A DNA stretch of 64,000 nucleotides from CAG-177 sp003514385. Lineage in GTDB: Bacteria; Bacillota; Clostridia; Oscillospirales; Acutalibacteraceae. The stretch lies in contig JBPPLN010000001.1 in the NCBI GenBank assembly GCA_051920445.1, positions 1,364,001 to 1,428,000 of the forward strand, given 5' to 3'. A program made the translations under genes and the position numbers. Positions 24,744-32,868 of this stretch are shown here, in pieces. The first letter of the stretch is position 1. Every line of letters begins with the position of its first letter. The notes under the pieces are model-generated. The model was not told the DNA's origin, did not search any database, and saw only the letters and a list, made by a program, of their open reading frames with translations.

Positions 24744-25865
24744 TTATATATTTATTGTTTCTTCAACCGGCTCCGCTTCAATCGCCGGTTCTTCGATTTC
24801 AATCGTCTTTTTCTTTTTGCCGTTAAACACGCCGTCAAGCTTTTTGCACAGTGCGTTTACTCTTATCAGCCTGAAAAGCTGTATTCGCAGAAGGTCTATT
24901 ACTATACATATTATAAATACAGCGAGCGAAATGCCTATTATGCCGAGTATGATAATCACCGGGTTCTCTTTGTTGAGAAAGTCCGCAATGCCGCCTATCA
25001 CATAGTCAAAAACAAACGGATTGGTGTGTATAAGATAAACTCCGAGCGCGGCTGGCGTTATAAAGTTTATGACCTTTTCGCCTTTTTCTCCGAAACTGAG
25101 TTTTGAGAAGAAAATAAAAAGAAAAACTGCGCAGAGGATAATAAACGGTGAAGTATATTGAAGATAATTCACATTGACTTTTAAAAAGTTCTTCATTACA
25201 AATTTAAAATAAAAACTGAAGAAGAAACTTCCGGCGGCGCAGAAAACATATAAAAGCAATGCTATATGCTTCTTCATTTTTTCGCCGACGCGGTATTTTT
25301 TCATATATGCGCCGAGCAGATACATTATTGCAAGCCACAGCGCGCTGTAGCCGTTATTGAGCTTGAATGAATCTTCCCTTATTAAATAAGCAAGAGAGGA
25401 CAACACAAAAATGCAGCCGAGCACTGTTTTGAATATAAATTTATCCGCTTTCTCAGCAAAAGAATTTAGCGCCGGGATAAACAGATACATAAAGAAATAA
25501 GACGTCATGTACCAATATTTTCCAGACACTATCGGGAAAAATGAAAATACAATGTTCTTCGCGCTAAAAAGCTCCAAATGAGTCGGTATCATTATCGCGG
25601 AAATAACAACACTGTAAAACAGAATTTCAAACCACAATTCTGTTATGCGCGAAATTCTAAGCTTCTTTCCATACATCAGATAGCCCGTTGTTATTGCATA
25701 ACAGTTCACGGCGCAGAAGTTCATGTTCTGCAAAAAATATGCGCCGAAAAAACGGGCGCCCACAACATTATAGACCACTCCTCCTCTGCCTATAATATGG
25801 AGCACCACTATCATGAACATTGAGAAAAGCTTGAAAAGATTTATGCCGCTGTTGATCTTTTTCAT
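24744..25865 (-). CDS. Acyltransferase 3 family membrane protein (surface O-acetylation)
   Basis: 373 residues with about ten membrane helices. The start (KINSGINLFKLFSMFMIVVL then HIIGRGG) contains the histidine after the first helix typical of acyltransferase-3 enzymes. These move acetyl groups across the membrane to sugars of peptidoglycan, teichoic acid or exopolysaccharide. The C-terminus is an unusual acidic tail rich in Glu (TIEIEEPAIEAEPVEE). It follows remB by 14 bases and is the last gene of the dnaN operon, where gyrB is often found in relatives. It is more A+T-rich than its neighbours, which may indicate acquisition. Confidence 0.85.
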   Translation of the reverse strand: MKKINSGINLFKLFSMFMIVVLHIIGRGGVVYNVVGARFFGAYFLQNMNFCAVNCYAITTGYLMYGKKLRISRITELWFEILFYSVVISAIMIPTHLELFSAKNIVFSFFPIVSGKYWYMTSYFFMYLFIPALNSFAEKADKFIFKTVLGCIFVLSSLAYLIREDSFKLNNGYSALWLAIMYLLGAYMKKYRVGEKMKKHIALLLYVFCAAGSFFFSFYFKFVMKNFLKVNVNYLQYTSPFIILCAVFLFIFFSKLSFGEKGEKVINFITPAALGVYLIHTNPFVFDYVIGGIADFLNKENPVIIILGIIGISLAVFIICIVIDLLRIQLFRLIRVNALCKKLDGVFNGKKKKTIEIEEPAIEAEPVEETINI

Positions 25866-25879
25866 TTGTTGTTCCTCAT

Positions 25880-26152
25880 TCAGATATTTGAAAGACTGTC
25901 AACATACTCTGTTCGCTTGAGCAGCGTTGACGACGATATCTGTGAAATATAGACGTGCGTTTTTCCGTCTCTGCCGATGCAGACTATAAACGATTTCGGA
26001 AGATCGGTGCATACATTAGTGACGCAGCCGTCCTTTTCAGCCTTCGCGAGATAATCGCGCGTAGCTTTTGAAACAGTCGAAGTGTCGAGGTCAAATATCC
26101 CGACTATCTCGTCCATACTCACGACCTTGTCCTGACCGAGATGAAGATACAT
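25880..26152 (-). CDS. remB: RemB/YaaB-like extracellular matrix regulator (DUF370)
   Basis: 90 residues. The pattern MYLHLGQDKVVSMDEIVGIF, SKATRDYLAKAE and SFIVCIGRDGKTHVYISQIS matches the RemB/YaaB group of the DUF370 family, small DNA-binding proteins related to RemA. In Bacillus the gene lies in the same place, between recF and gyrB. It is 12 bases behind recF. The DNA targets are unknown here. Confidence 0.87.
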   Translation of the reverse strand: MYLHLGQDKVVSMDEIVGIFDLDTSTVSKATRDYLAKAEKDGCVTNVCTDLPKSFIVCIGRDGKTHVYISQISSSTLLKRTEYVDSLSNI

Positions 26153-26164
26153 CAGTCTCCCTCC

Positions 26165-27265
26165 TCATATTTCATTTATACTGCCGTCCGTCATTTCAAA
26201 TGCCTTGCCTTTTTGAAGCCGCAGTAGCTGAGACGGATCGCAGCAGGTTATGAAAACCTGTCTTTTCCCGAGGCGTTCGAGCAGCAGTTCCTGACGCCCG
26301 TCGTCAAGCTCGCTCATAACATCATCGAGCAGGATTATCGGGCTTTCGTCCGTGATTTTTTCGAGTATATCCGCTTCGGCTAATTTTAGCGAGAGGGCAC
26401 AGGATCTCTGCTGACCCTGCGAGCCGTAGATGCGGGCGTTTCTGTTGTTTATAAAAAATGAAAGATCGTCTTTGTGCGGGCCGGTGCCTGTAAACTGGCG
26501 GCGGATATCAGTCTCGCGGCTTTTTTCGAGCTCATCGAGCATAGTCTGCGCCGCTGTCTGCTCGTCGAAATCTGTAGCTTTGCAGAATGTATCATATTTT
26601 ACCGTCAGCTTTTCGCGCCCGGCAGTTATTCCGGAATAATTTTCCGCAGCCTGCTTTTTTATCATGTCGAGATATTCAAAGCGATAGCGAAGTATTTTTG
26701 CTCCGAGAGCGGACAGCTGCGCGTCCCATGAGAAAAACATATCGGAGCTTATATTCCCGCTCGCCGCAGCCTGACGCAGCAGCGCGTTGCGCTCGGAGAG
26801 AGTTTTAATATATTTTGAAAGTATTCCTGCATAGTTTGGTTTGACAAGGCTTATAGCTATGTCTATAAATTTTCTGCGCTCGCCGGGTCCGTCCTGGACT
26901 ATAGACAGCGTTGCCGGGGAAAACAGCACAGCAGGAAATTCGCCGATGAGTCTTCGCGGAGTGTCTTTATGAACGCCGTTTATCCACACATTCTTTTTAT
27001 CCGTCAGTTCGAGCCGAGCCGTCTGATCTCTGTCAAATGCAAAAAAGCTTATATCGAGCATACTGCGCTCGCAGTTCTCGCGTATAAGCTGGGAATTTTT
27101 CCTCGTCCTGAAGCTGTGGCAGCCGGTGAAGAGCCAGATGCTTTCAATGAGATTCGTCTTGCCCTGACCGTTTTCGCCGAAGATTATATTTATAAACCTG
27201 TCCGGCAAAATTACTGCATTTTCAAGATTGCGGAAATCTTTTGCATTGTGCTGTGTTACATACAT
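26165..27265 (-). CDS. recF: DNA replication and repair protein RecF
   Basis: 366 residues from ATG 27265, one base after the yaaA stop; a TTG at 27295 lies inside yaaA. Walker A is FGENGQGKTNLIESIW, the ABC signature region is GSQGQQRSCALSLKLAEAD, and Walker B is PIILLDDVMSELD. RecF is an SMC-like ATPase that loads RecA at gaps with RecO and RecR. Its position after dnaN-yaaA is the classical origin-proximal order, and recR lies nearby at 28.9 kb. Confidence 0.96.
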   Translation of the reverse strand: MYVTQHNAKDFRNLENAVILPDRFINIIFGENGQGKTNLIESIWLFTGCHSFRTRKNSQLIRENCERSMLDISFFAFDRDQTARLELTDKKNVWINGVHKDTPRRLIGEFPAVLFSPATLSIVQDGPGERRKFIDIAISLVKPNYAGILSKYIKTLSERNALLRQAAASGNISSDMFFSWDAQLSALGAKILRYRFEYLDMIKKQAAENYSGITAGREKLTVKYDTFCKATDFDEQTAAQTMLDELEKSRETDIRRQFTGTGPHKDDLSFFINNRNARIYGSQGQQRSCALSLKLAEADILEKITDESPIILLDDVMSELDDGRQELLLERLGKRQVFITCCDPSQLLRLQKGKAFEMTDGSINEI

Positions 27266-27266
27266 A

Positions 27267-27512
27267 TCAGATAACTTTGTATATTTTATGTTCAAACTCA
27301 GCCGTATCTCCCGGACGGAGCTTCTTGCCGCGCGAAGTGCAGACTTCGCCGTTGACTTTCACTTCTCCGTCCTGGATAACGAACTTTGCGTGTCCGCCGG
27401 TCACAACTGCATCGCAGAGCTTCAAAAAAGCATCGAGGCGGATAAACTCGGTGTCTATCTTTTTCTCCGTGACCGGTTTCTCTTTTATTCTGACTTTGAG
27501 TTTTTTAACCAT
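27267..27512 (-). CDS. yaaA: S4 RNA-binding domain protein YaaA
   Basis: 81 residues. The S4 fold is seen in FIRLDAFLKLCDAVVTGGHA, VIQDGEVKVNGEVCTSRGKK and LRPGDTAEF. This small protein is conserved between dnaN and recF in Firmicutes and has been tied to 50S assembly. Spacing is 11 bases from dnaN and 1 base to recF. Confidence 0.93.
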   Translation of the reverse strand: MVKKLKVRIKEKPVTEKKIDTEFIRLDAFLKLCDAVVTGGHAKFVIQDGEVKVNGEVCTSRGKKLRPGDTAEFEHKIYKVI

Positions 27513-27523
27513 TTCTATCCTTC

Positions 27524-28630
27524 TTACTCAGTCTTTATTCTAACGGGCAGCACGAGGAACAGGAAGCTGTCACCCTCGGGCGGAAGGATTATTATCGGCG
27601 AGACAGGTCCGTTGAGCTTAAAATTGACTTCGTCTGTATCCGCAACGCGCAGAGCGTCGGTCAGATACTTATTATTGAAACCTATTTCAACATCGTCGCC
27701 GTCTATCTCAGCTGAGACGCTGTCGCTCGCAGTACCAAGCGAGGTGACGCTCGAGAGTCTTATCATATTGTCGGCGAAAACGCACTTGATGGGGCTCTTG
27801 TACTTCTCGCTGATAATGAGTGACGCGCGGTCGATCGAATTTATCATGTCGCGGGTGTTGACTCTGACTCTTGTTGTGCATTTGGGCGGGATAGCGGATT
27901 CATAATTTAAGAATTCGCCCTCAAGAAGTCTCGAAACGACGCTGTAAGAGCCGATTTCAAAGACAATATGTCTCTTGCCGACTCCAAGCGAGATAGTTCC
28001 GTCATCGTCGTTCATCAGCTTCATTATTTCAGAAAGCGTCTTCGCGGGGACGATAAATGAGATATCATCGCCGGAATAATCTATATTCTCTTTTCTGACG
28101 GCGAGTCTGAATCCGTCGATTGCTATAAGCTTCAGTATATTGCCGCTGATATCAAACTTGACGCCTGTGTGAACAACCTTGCTGTCGTTGACTGCGACGG
28201 CGAATATAGTCTGCCTGACCATATCTTTTAAAACACCCTGATTGATAACAATAGGATATCCGCCGGAGACTGACGGGAGCTCGGGATATTCCTCAGCGCT
28301 CATGCCGATAAGCGAATATTTTGCGTTGCCGCTGACGATGCTTGCAAGAAGTCTCGCATCGGACTCAAAGCGCACGCTCTCGCCGGGGAGCTTGCGCAGA
28401 ATGTCGCAGAGAATGCGGGCGTTGATAATTATCGAGCCCTCTTCTTCGACTGTCGCCTTTATTGCGGTATTTATGCCGAGTTCAAGGTCATAGCCCGTGA
28501 GAATAAGCTGACCGCTGACTGCTTTTATGAGAATACCTTCTACTGCGGGTATCGACGTTTTGGTCGATACTGCTCTCTGCACGTTGAGGCAAGCCTCGGA
28601 GAGTTCCGCCGTGCCGCAAACAAATTTCAT
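27524..28630 (-). CDS. dnaN: DNA polymerase III beta subunit (sliding clamp)
   Basis: 368 residues with the three-domain clamp fold. Recognisable parts include VEGILIKAVSGQLILTGYDL, the central DGFRLAVRKE motif and the C-terminal PVSPIIILPPEGDSFLFLVL, ending PVRIKTE. It tethers DNA polymerase to the template. GGGAGG precedes the ATG. It is the first gene of dnaN-yaaA-recF-remB-acyltransferase. No dnaA lies upstream; instead there is an origin-like region and then recR. Confidence 0.97.
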   Translation of the reverse strand: MKFVCGTAELSEACLNVQRAVSTKTSIPAVEGILIKAVSGQLILTGYDLELGINTAIKATVEEEGSIIINARILCDILRKLPGESVRFESDARLLASIVSGNAKYSLIGMSAEEYPELPSVSGGYPIVINQGVLKDMVRQTIFAVAVNDSKVVHTGVKFDISGNILKLIAIDGFRLAVRKENIDYSGDDISFIVPAKTLSEIMKLMNDDDGTISLGVGKRHIVFEIGSYSVVSRLLEGEFLNYESAIPPKCTTRVRVNTRDMINSIDRASLIISEKYKSPIKCVFADNMIRLSSVTSLGTASDSVSAEIDGDDVEIGFNNKYLTDALRVADTDEVNFKLNGPVSPIIILPPEGDSFLFLVLPVRIKTE

Positions 28631-28662
28631 GAAAGATCCTCCCTGTCTGTGAATAAATAAAT

Positions 28663-28668
28663 ATTATA
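28663..28668 (-). promoter_or_regulatory. -10 element of the dnaN operon
   Basis: An exact TATAAT on the minus strand, about 33 bases before the dnaN ATG. The 17 bases upstream of it are the TAG-triplet run plus two T's, and no good -35 follows, so DnaA bound at the trio and boxes could control this promoter. Confidence 0.5.
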
Positions 28669-28670
28669 TT

Positions 28671-28685
28671 TAGTAGTAGTAGTAG
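28671..28685 (+). other. DnaA-trio-like run of five TAG triplets
   Basis: TAG is repeated five times without interruption. It is followed by the short spacer AGGG and then two degenerate 9-base boxes that abut each other. DnaA-trios are known from B. subtilis as the single-strand-binding part of the unwinding element, placed beside a GC-rich spacer and DnaA boxes; the arrangement here is the same. Confidence 0.72.
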
Positions 28686-28867
28686 AGGGTGTTGAAAGTG
28701 AGGAAAAGTGCCTCTGTCCCTTTACTGTCAATGAAATCGCGATTTTGAGTTTTCCACATCGGATGAGGAAAGATTTTACTTTTCCACACCCTTAAAAACA
28801 CCAATGTGGAAAATGTGGAAAAACGGTATGTGGAAAACTAAAAGAATGTGGAAAACTTTTCTTTTTA

Positions 28868-29470
28868 TCAGAGCTCTTTTCTGCCTTCGATAGCCTTTGT
28901 GAGAGTGAAGTTATCGGCATATTCAAGATCCGCGCCGACGGGGATTCCGTAAGCGAGGCGCGATACTTTCACTCCGAGCGGCTTTACAAGCCTTGAGATA
29001 AACAGAGCTGTGACATCGCCCTCGGCTGTAGGATTGGTCGCCATGATGAGCTCTTTTACTTCGCCGTCGCCAAGCCTGTTGACAAGCTCTTTTATGCAGA
29101 GATCGTCCGGACCGACTCCGTTCATCGGGGATATCAGCCCGTGGAGAACGTGATATACTCCGCCGAACTCGTGCGTGCGCTCGATAGCCATGACCGCTTT
29201 CGGGTCTTCGACAACGCAGATAACACTCTTGTCCCTCGACGGGCTCTTGCATATCGGACAGAGCTCCGCGTCGGTTAAGTCACAGCATACGGGGCAGCGG
29301 TGAATTTTTGTCTTCGCCTCAACTATCGTGTCGGCAAATTCTTTTGCCTGCTCGTCCGTCATCGAAAGAATATGATATGCGAGCCTTTGAGCGTTTTTTC
29401 TGCCGATTCCCGGCAGGCGCTCAAACTGCTCTATCAATCTCGCGAGCGGAGCGGCATTGTTCTGCGCCAT
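28868..29470 (-). CDS. recR: Recombination protein RecR
   Basis: 200 residues. The helix-hairpin-helix LIEQFERLPGIGRKNAQRLA, the four-cysteine zinc finger CPVCCDLTDAELCPIC and the Toprim domain (VICVVEDPKAVMAIE) are intact. With RecF/RecO it promotes RecA loading at gaps. It is third in the dnaX-ybaB-recR operon, and its stop lies at the edge of the origin-like region. Confidence 0.97.
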   Translation of the reverse strand: MAQNNAAPLARLIEQFERLPGIGRKNAQRLAYHILSMTDEQAKEFADTIVEAKTKIHRCPVCCDLTDAELCPICKSPSRDKSVICVVEDPKAVMAIERTHEFGGVYHVLHGLISPMNGVGPDDLCIKELVNRLGDGEVKELIMATNPTAEGDVTALFISRLVKPLGVKVSRLAYGIPVGADLEYADNFTLTKAIEGRKEL

Positions 29471-29471
29471 A

Positions 29472-29810
29472 TCAGAAAAGTCCGGGGATGGAAAGTCCGC
29501 CCTTGGCGCGCTCCATGCCCTGCTCCATAGCGTCGTTAGCCTTGCGCACGCTCTCGTTGAAAGCGGCGATTATCAGATCCTCAAGCATCTCCGGCTCTTC
29601 GGGGTCGATTATCTCGGGAGCCATTTTTATGGAAACAGCCTCATGGCGTCCGTTGACTGTCACTTCAACAGCTCCGCCGCCTGCGCTCGCGGTGAACTCG
29701 GTCTCTTCGACCTCCTGCTGGACGCGTGCCATCTCCTCCTGCATCTCCTGAATTTTCTTCATCATATTTGCACTGCCGCCCTGCTGGGCGCCGGGGATTC
29801 TTGCTTTCAT
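29472..29810 (-). CDS. YbaB/EbfC nucleoid-associated protein
   Basis: 112 residues. The family core MMKKIQEMQEEMARVQQEVE followed by VEVTVNGRHEAVSIKMAPEI is plain. These dimers bind DNA and are almost always encoded between dnaX and recR, as here. It lies one base before recR and 17 bases behind dnaX. Confidence 0.95.
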   Translation of the reverse strand: MKARIPGAQQGGSANMMKKIQEMQEEMARVQQEVEETEFTASAGGGAVEVTVNGRHEAVSIKMAPEIIDPEEPEMLEDLIIAAFNESVRKANDAMEQGMERAKGGLSIPGLF

Positions 29811-29827
29811 GATTATTTCTCCTTACT

Positions 29828-31507
29828 TCAACTGTTTTTGAAATCGTTTATTTTTTTTATAAGCCCTTCGAGCGGGTCTTTGCCGCTGTGCTGTTCGGGG
29901 GCTTTATAAAGACCTATTTTATACCGTTTGCCGGTAACCGCGAAAATCGCTTTCATTAAAAGCACTGCGTGGGTGTCCTGCTTTATGAAAGACGAGAGCG
30001 CGGGATTCTCACTTTTTATAAGAATAAAGTTGTCGCGCTCATATCCGCTCGCGCCGTTGAGTATTCCGTGGAGCGGCGCATCGACTTTCTGAAGCTCGTC
30101 CATGACCTCCGCCCAGCGGGAGAACTGAACTGTCTCGCCGTTCGTGCCCTCGGGTGAGGGTGCGGGAGCGTGATGTTCAATAGGAGCTTCCGTTTTCGGC
30201 TCGTGAGCCTTTTCTTTTATATCAGCTTTCTGCGGCTCGGGAGCTTTTTTCACTTCTTCCGCTTTTGTTTGCGGATGAGGCTCGGAAACGGCTGTTTTTA
30301 TTTGTTCTGGAGCTTTCGGCTTATTTTCAACGGGCACAGCACTGCTTGCCGCCGTGAAATTGCCGGAAGCCAATTTCGCTTCGAGCGCGGATATTCTTCT
30401 GAGCAGAGCGTCATTCTCCGAATCGAGCGACTCGGAGCAGAGTTTCACGAACGCCATTTCGAGAGGTATTCTCTTATTAGACGAGCGCTTTATCTGCGAG
30501 AATGTGTCTTCGATAATATTTAAGTCATAGAGCAGCTCTTCGAGCGGCAGTTTTTCCGCGAGAGCTTTCAGAGATTTCAGTTCATCGTCTGTAGCTATCA
30601 GAATGCTGTCCGCATTTTTGACCGTTTTGACTATCATCAAGTCGCGCAGATGGAACATAAACTCGGAGCAGAGACGCTCCATATCGCAGGAGTTCATGTG
30701 CAGCTCGTTAATTATTCCGAGAGCGGAAGCGCAGTCCTTTTTAATTATGCATTCGGACAGGCGCATCAGATAGTCGCGCCCTGCGAGTCCCGCGCTCTTT
30801 GTAACGACTTCGCTTGTTATATGTTCGTCAACGGCGCAGCATCTGTCGAGCAGAGAGAGTGCATCACGCAGCGCTCCGTCGGCAACTTTTGCTATCAGCG
30901 CGGCGGCATCCTCGTCTAAAACTATGTTTTCGTGCTCGGCGACATATTGGAGTCTCGCACAGATATCCTCGGGCGTTATTCTTTTGAAATCAAATCTCTG
31001 GCAGCGCGAAAGAATAGTCGCGGGGAGCTTATGGACTTCTGTAGTAGCGAGGATAAATATAACATGCTCCGGCGGCTCTTCGAGAATTTTCAGAAGAGCG
31101 TTGAACGCGCCGGTCGAGAGCATATGCACCTCGTCTATAATATAGACTCTGTACTTCGCTTTGACAGGCGTAAAGTTTGCCTCGTCTCGAAGATCGCGGA
31201 TATTGTCAACGCCGTTGTTTGAAGCGGCGTCTATCTCAATAACATCAAGCACCGAGCCGTTGTCGATGCCGCGGCATATCTCGCACTCGTTGCAGGGGTC
31301 GCCGTCATGCGGCGAGAGGCAGTTGACCGCCTTTGAAAGAATCTTCGCGCAGGTGGTCTTGCCCGTTCCGCGCGAGCCGGTGAACAGATAGGCGTGGGCG
31401 ACCCTGCCGCTGACGAGCTCATTCTTGAGCGTCGCGGTTATATGGGGCTGACCGTAGACCTCTTCAAAAGTCTGCGGACGCCATTTTCTGTAGAGCACGC
31501 GGTACAT
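29828..31507 (-). CDS. dnaX: DNA polymerase III subunit gamma/tau
   Basis: 559 residues from ATG 31507 (AAAGGA 11 bases upstream); the longer open frame runs into the SRP RNA and is not coding. The clamp-loader AAA+ domain begins MYRVLYRKWRPQTFEEVYGQ, with Walker A GSRGTGKTT at residues 44-52, a zinc finger with four cysteines at about 62-79 and DEVHML at about 125. A Lys/Pro/Glu-rich linker (roughly 400-470) precedes a C-terminal tau-like domain. No slippery A-rich frameshift site was noticed, so probably only the long form is made. Confidence 0.96.
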   Translation of the reverse strand: MYRVLYRKWRPQTFEEVYGQPHITATLKNELVSGRVAHAYLFTGSRGTGKTTCAKILSKAVNCLSPHDGDPCNECEICRGIDNGSVLDVIEIDAASNNGVDNIRDLRDEANFTPVKAKYRVYIIDEVHMLSTGAFNALLKILEEPPEHVIFILATTEVHKLPATILSRCQRFDFKRITPEDICARLQYVAEHENIVLDEDAAALIAKVADGALRDALSLLDRCCAVDEHITSEVVTKSAGLAGRDYLMRLSECIIKKDCASALGIINELHMNSCDMERLCSEFMFHLRDLMIVKTVKNADSILIATDDELKSLKALAEKLPLEELLYDLNIIEDTFSQIKRSSNKRIPLEMAFVKLCSESLDSENDALLRRISALEAKLASGNFTAASSAVPVENKPKAPEQIKTAVSEPHPQTKAEEVKKAPEPQKADIKEKAHEPKTEAPIEHHAPAPSPEGTNGETVQFSRWAEVMDELQKVDAPLHGILNGASGYERDNFILIKSENPALSSFIKQDTHAVLLMKAIFAVTGKRYKIGLYKAPEQHSGKDPLEGLIKKINDFKNS

Positions 31508-31562
31508 AACAGACCGTCCTTTTAAGATACTTTTTGATAAAAACAAAAACGAGCCTTTATCT

Positions 31563-31683
31563 TGGTCATGCGGCGGGCAGGCGGACTGTGGCGCACAGTG
31601 CAGACCGCTTAATGCTGCTCGGTTCCCCGCCTGACATGGTTCACGGCGCCCCGCCGCACAGGACCCGCCACGCCACATGACCA
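31563..31683 (-). ncRNA. ffs: Signal recognition particle RNA
   Basis: On the minus strand the SRP domain IV core is exact in type: GAACCATGTCAGG, then CGG-GGAA-CCG (stem and GNRA tetraloop), then AGCAGCATTAAGC. The ends pair as a long rod (TGGTCATG with CATGACCA; GGCGGG with CCCGCC). About 120 nucleotides makes it a compact form without an obvious full Alu domain; outer complementary segments (near 31547 and 31696) may extend it. It lies just upstream of dnaX, as in other Firmicutes, and guides membrane-protein targeting with Ffh. Confidence 0.92.
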
Positions 31684-31734
31684 AAACAAAGCCTCGCTTA
31701 AGATGCTTATCAGGTTACTAAGATATTATAATAT

Positions 31735-31763
31735 ATATTTGAATCAATTACAAGTGCTATATA
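31735..31763 (-). promoter_or_regulatory. Promoter of the SRP RNA-dnaX-ybaB-recR operon
   Basis: TTGTAA (31763-31758) and exact TATAAT (31740-31735) are 17 bases apart on the minus strand. Predicted start is near 31728, about 45 bases before the SRP RNA rod. Confidence 0.75.
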
Positions 31764-31922
31764 CTATAATAATATGCAAAATTTTTTTGTTTCCGGGGTT
31801 GTGTAATTTATCTTGAAAATTAAACAGCGAAGATTTGATTTTTTTAAAGCCTGATTTATAAACAGATAATTACATCTCCCGTCAATATTCCGCCGATTTG
31901 TTTTATAAGCAATGTTTTCTGC

Positions 31923-31951
31923 TTTTCATGGGTAAACAAGTATGATATAAT
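31923..31951 (+). promoter_or_regulatory. Promoter of the GNAT-VOC-nth operon
   Basis: TTTTCA (31923-31928) and TATAAT (31946-31951) are 17 bases apart, with a TG at 31943-31944 extending the -10. Confidence 0.65.
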
Positions 31952-31981
31952 AAAAATATGTATAAGAAAGGAAGTCTTATC

Positions 31982-32488
31982 ATGACAAAGCTCAAGAAAT
32001 TCGGCGGAAAATACAAAGACGAGACCGTTGAGAGAATAGCGCGGTACTTCGGATTCAGCGCGGGTCTGCATTTCGGCACGGACAAGCCCGATGAGAGCAG
32101 AATGAAAGCGGCGAAAAAGACGCTCAAAGAGTGGACCCACGGAAACGGCGAATTATTTGTGATAGTTGACGAAAAAGACACAGTCGGCTTTGTCCATATA
32201 AATTACCGCACGGGCAACACCGCGTGGATAGAAGATATTTATGTTGACGAAACAAGACGCGGACAGGGAATCGCCACGCGCGTTATAGGTCTTGCGGAAG
32301 ATAAGATAAAATTCCACAGAGGCTATACTTCGATCTGCCTCGAAGCTTCGCCCGATAACAAAGCTGCGCTCGCGCTCTATCATAAGCTCGGCTATATCAC
32401 GCTCGGCATGATAACCGTGCGCAAAGAGATATATAAAAACGACAAAAAGAACGAAACCGAGCTTTTCGGACTGACTTATAAATACTGA
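31982..32488 (+). CDS. GNAT family N-acetyltransferase
   Basis: 168 residues from ATG 31982, placed 8 bases after AAAGGAAG; the ATG at 31958 would put the ribosome site inside the gene. Motif A is DIYVDETRRGQGIATRVIGL, and motif B is CLEASPDNKAALALYHKLGY. The acetyl acceptor is unknown. First gene of a plus-strand group with a VOC protein and nth, divergent from the SRP RNA. Confidence 0.85.
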   Translation: MTKLKKFGGKYKDETVERIARYFGFSAGLHFGTDKPDESRMKAAKKTLKEWTHGNGELFVIVDEKDTVGFVHINYRTGNTAWIEDIYVDETRRGQGIATRVIGLAEDKIKFHRGYTSICLEASPDNKAALALYHKLGYITLGMITVRKEIYKNDKKNETELFGLTYKY

Positions 32489-32496
32489 GGTGCAGC

Positions 32497-32865
32497 ATGG
32501 AATATAAATTCAATCATTTTAACTTCAATGTAAAAAATCTCGACGAGAGCATAAAATTCTATAACGAAGCTCTCGGACTCAAAGAGATTCGCCGCAAAGA
32601 AGCGTCGGACGGCTCTTTTACAATAGTTTTCATGGGCGACGGCAGCGGCACTTTTTCTCTTGAGCTCACCTGTCTCAAAGATCACCCGCAGGCATATGAT
32701 CTGGGCGAATGTGAATTTCATCTCGCGCTGACTGCGGACGACTACGAGGCCTCGCTCAAAAAGCATAAAGAGATGGACTGCGTCTGCTATATAAACGAGG
32801 GCATGGGGATATATTTTATCGCCGACCCGGACGGATATTGGATAGAGATAATCCCGAAGAGGTAA
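32497..32865 (+). CDS. VOC superfamily protein (glyoxalase I-like)
   Basis: 122 residues. The vicinal-oxygen-chelate fold is seen in FNHFNFNVKNLDESIKFYNE, ALGLKE and the C-terminal YFIADPDGYWIEIIPK, with metal ligands H, E and E at the expected places. It resembles lactoylglutathione lyase; glutathione use is uncertain in Clostridia, so the true substrate may be another aldehyde adduct. It is 8 bases from the GNAT gene and 3 bases from nth. Confidence 0.85.
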   Translation: MEYKFNHFNFNVKNLDESIKFYNEALGLKEIRRKEASDGSFTIVFMGDGSGTFSLELTCLKDHPQAYDLGECEFHLALTADDYEASLKKHKEMDCVCYINEGMGIYFIADPDGYWIEIIPKR

Positions 32866-32868
32866 GCT

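Larger units (their letters stand above)
28631..28867. other. oriC: Probable oriC (part 1): DnaA-box cluster between recR and dnaN
   Basis: Six exact TTTTCCACA boxes (fitting TTWTNCACA) are present: two on the plus strand at 28750-28758 and 28780-28788, and four on the minus strand (read TGTGGAAAA) at 28805-28813, 28814-28822, 28829-28837 and 28847-28855. Near-matches are TGTTGAAAG (28690-28698), TGAGGAAAA (28699-28707) and TGAGGAAAG (28764-28772). An A+T-rich stretch (about 28650-28670) next to a TAG-triplet run faces dnaN. The order of boxes, trio, A+T-rich DNA and dnaN is that of the Bacillus subtilis unwinding region, but dnaA itself is missing. Confidence 0.82.

Noticed and set aside
24744..25865. 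Acyltransferase as part of a transferred island
   Set aside because: It is more A+T-rich than its neighbours, but it is in the dnaN operon with normal spacing and there are no mobile genes around it.
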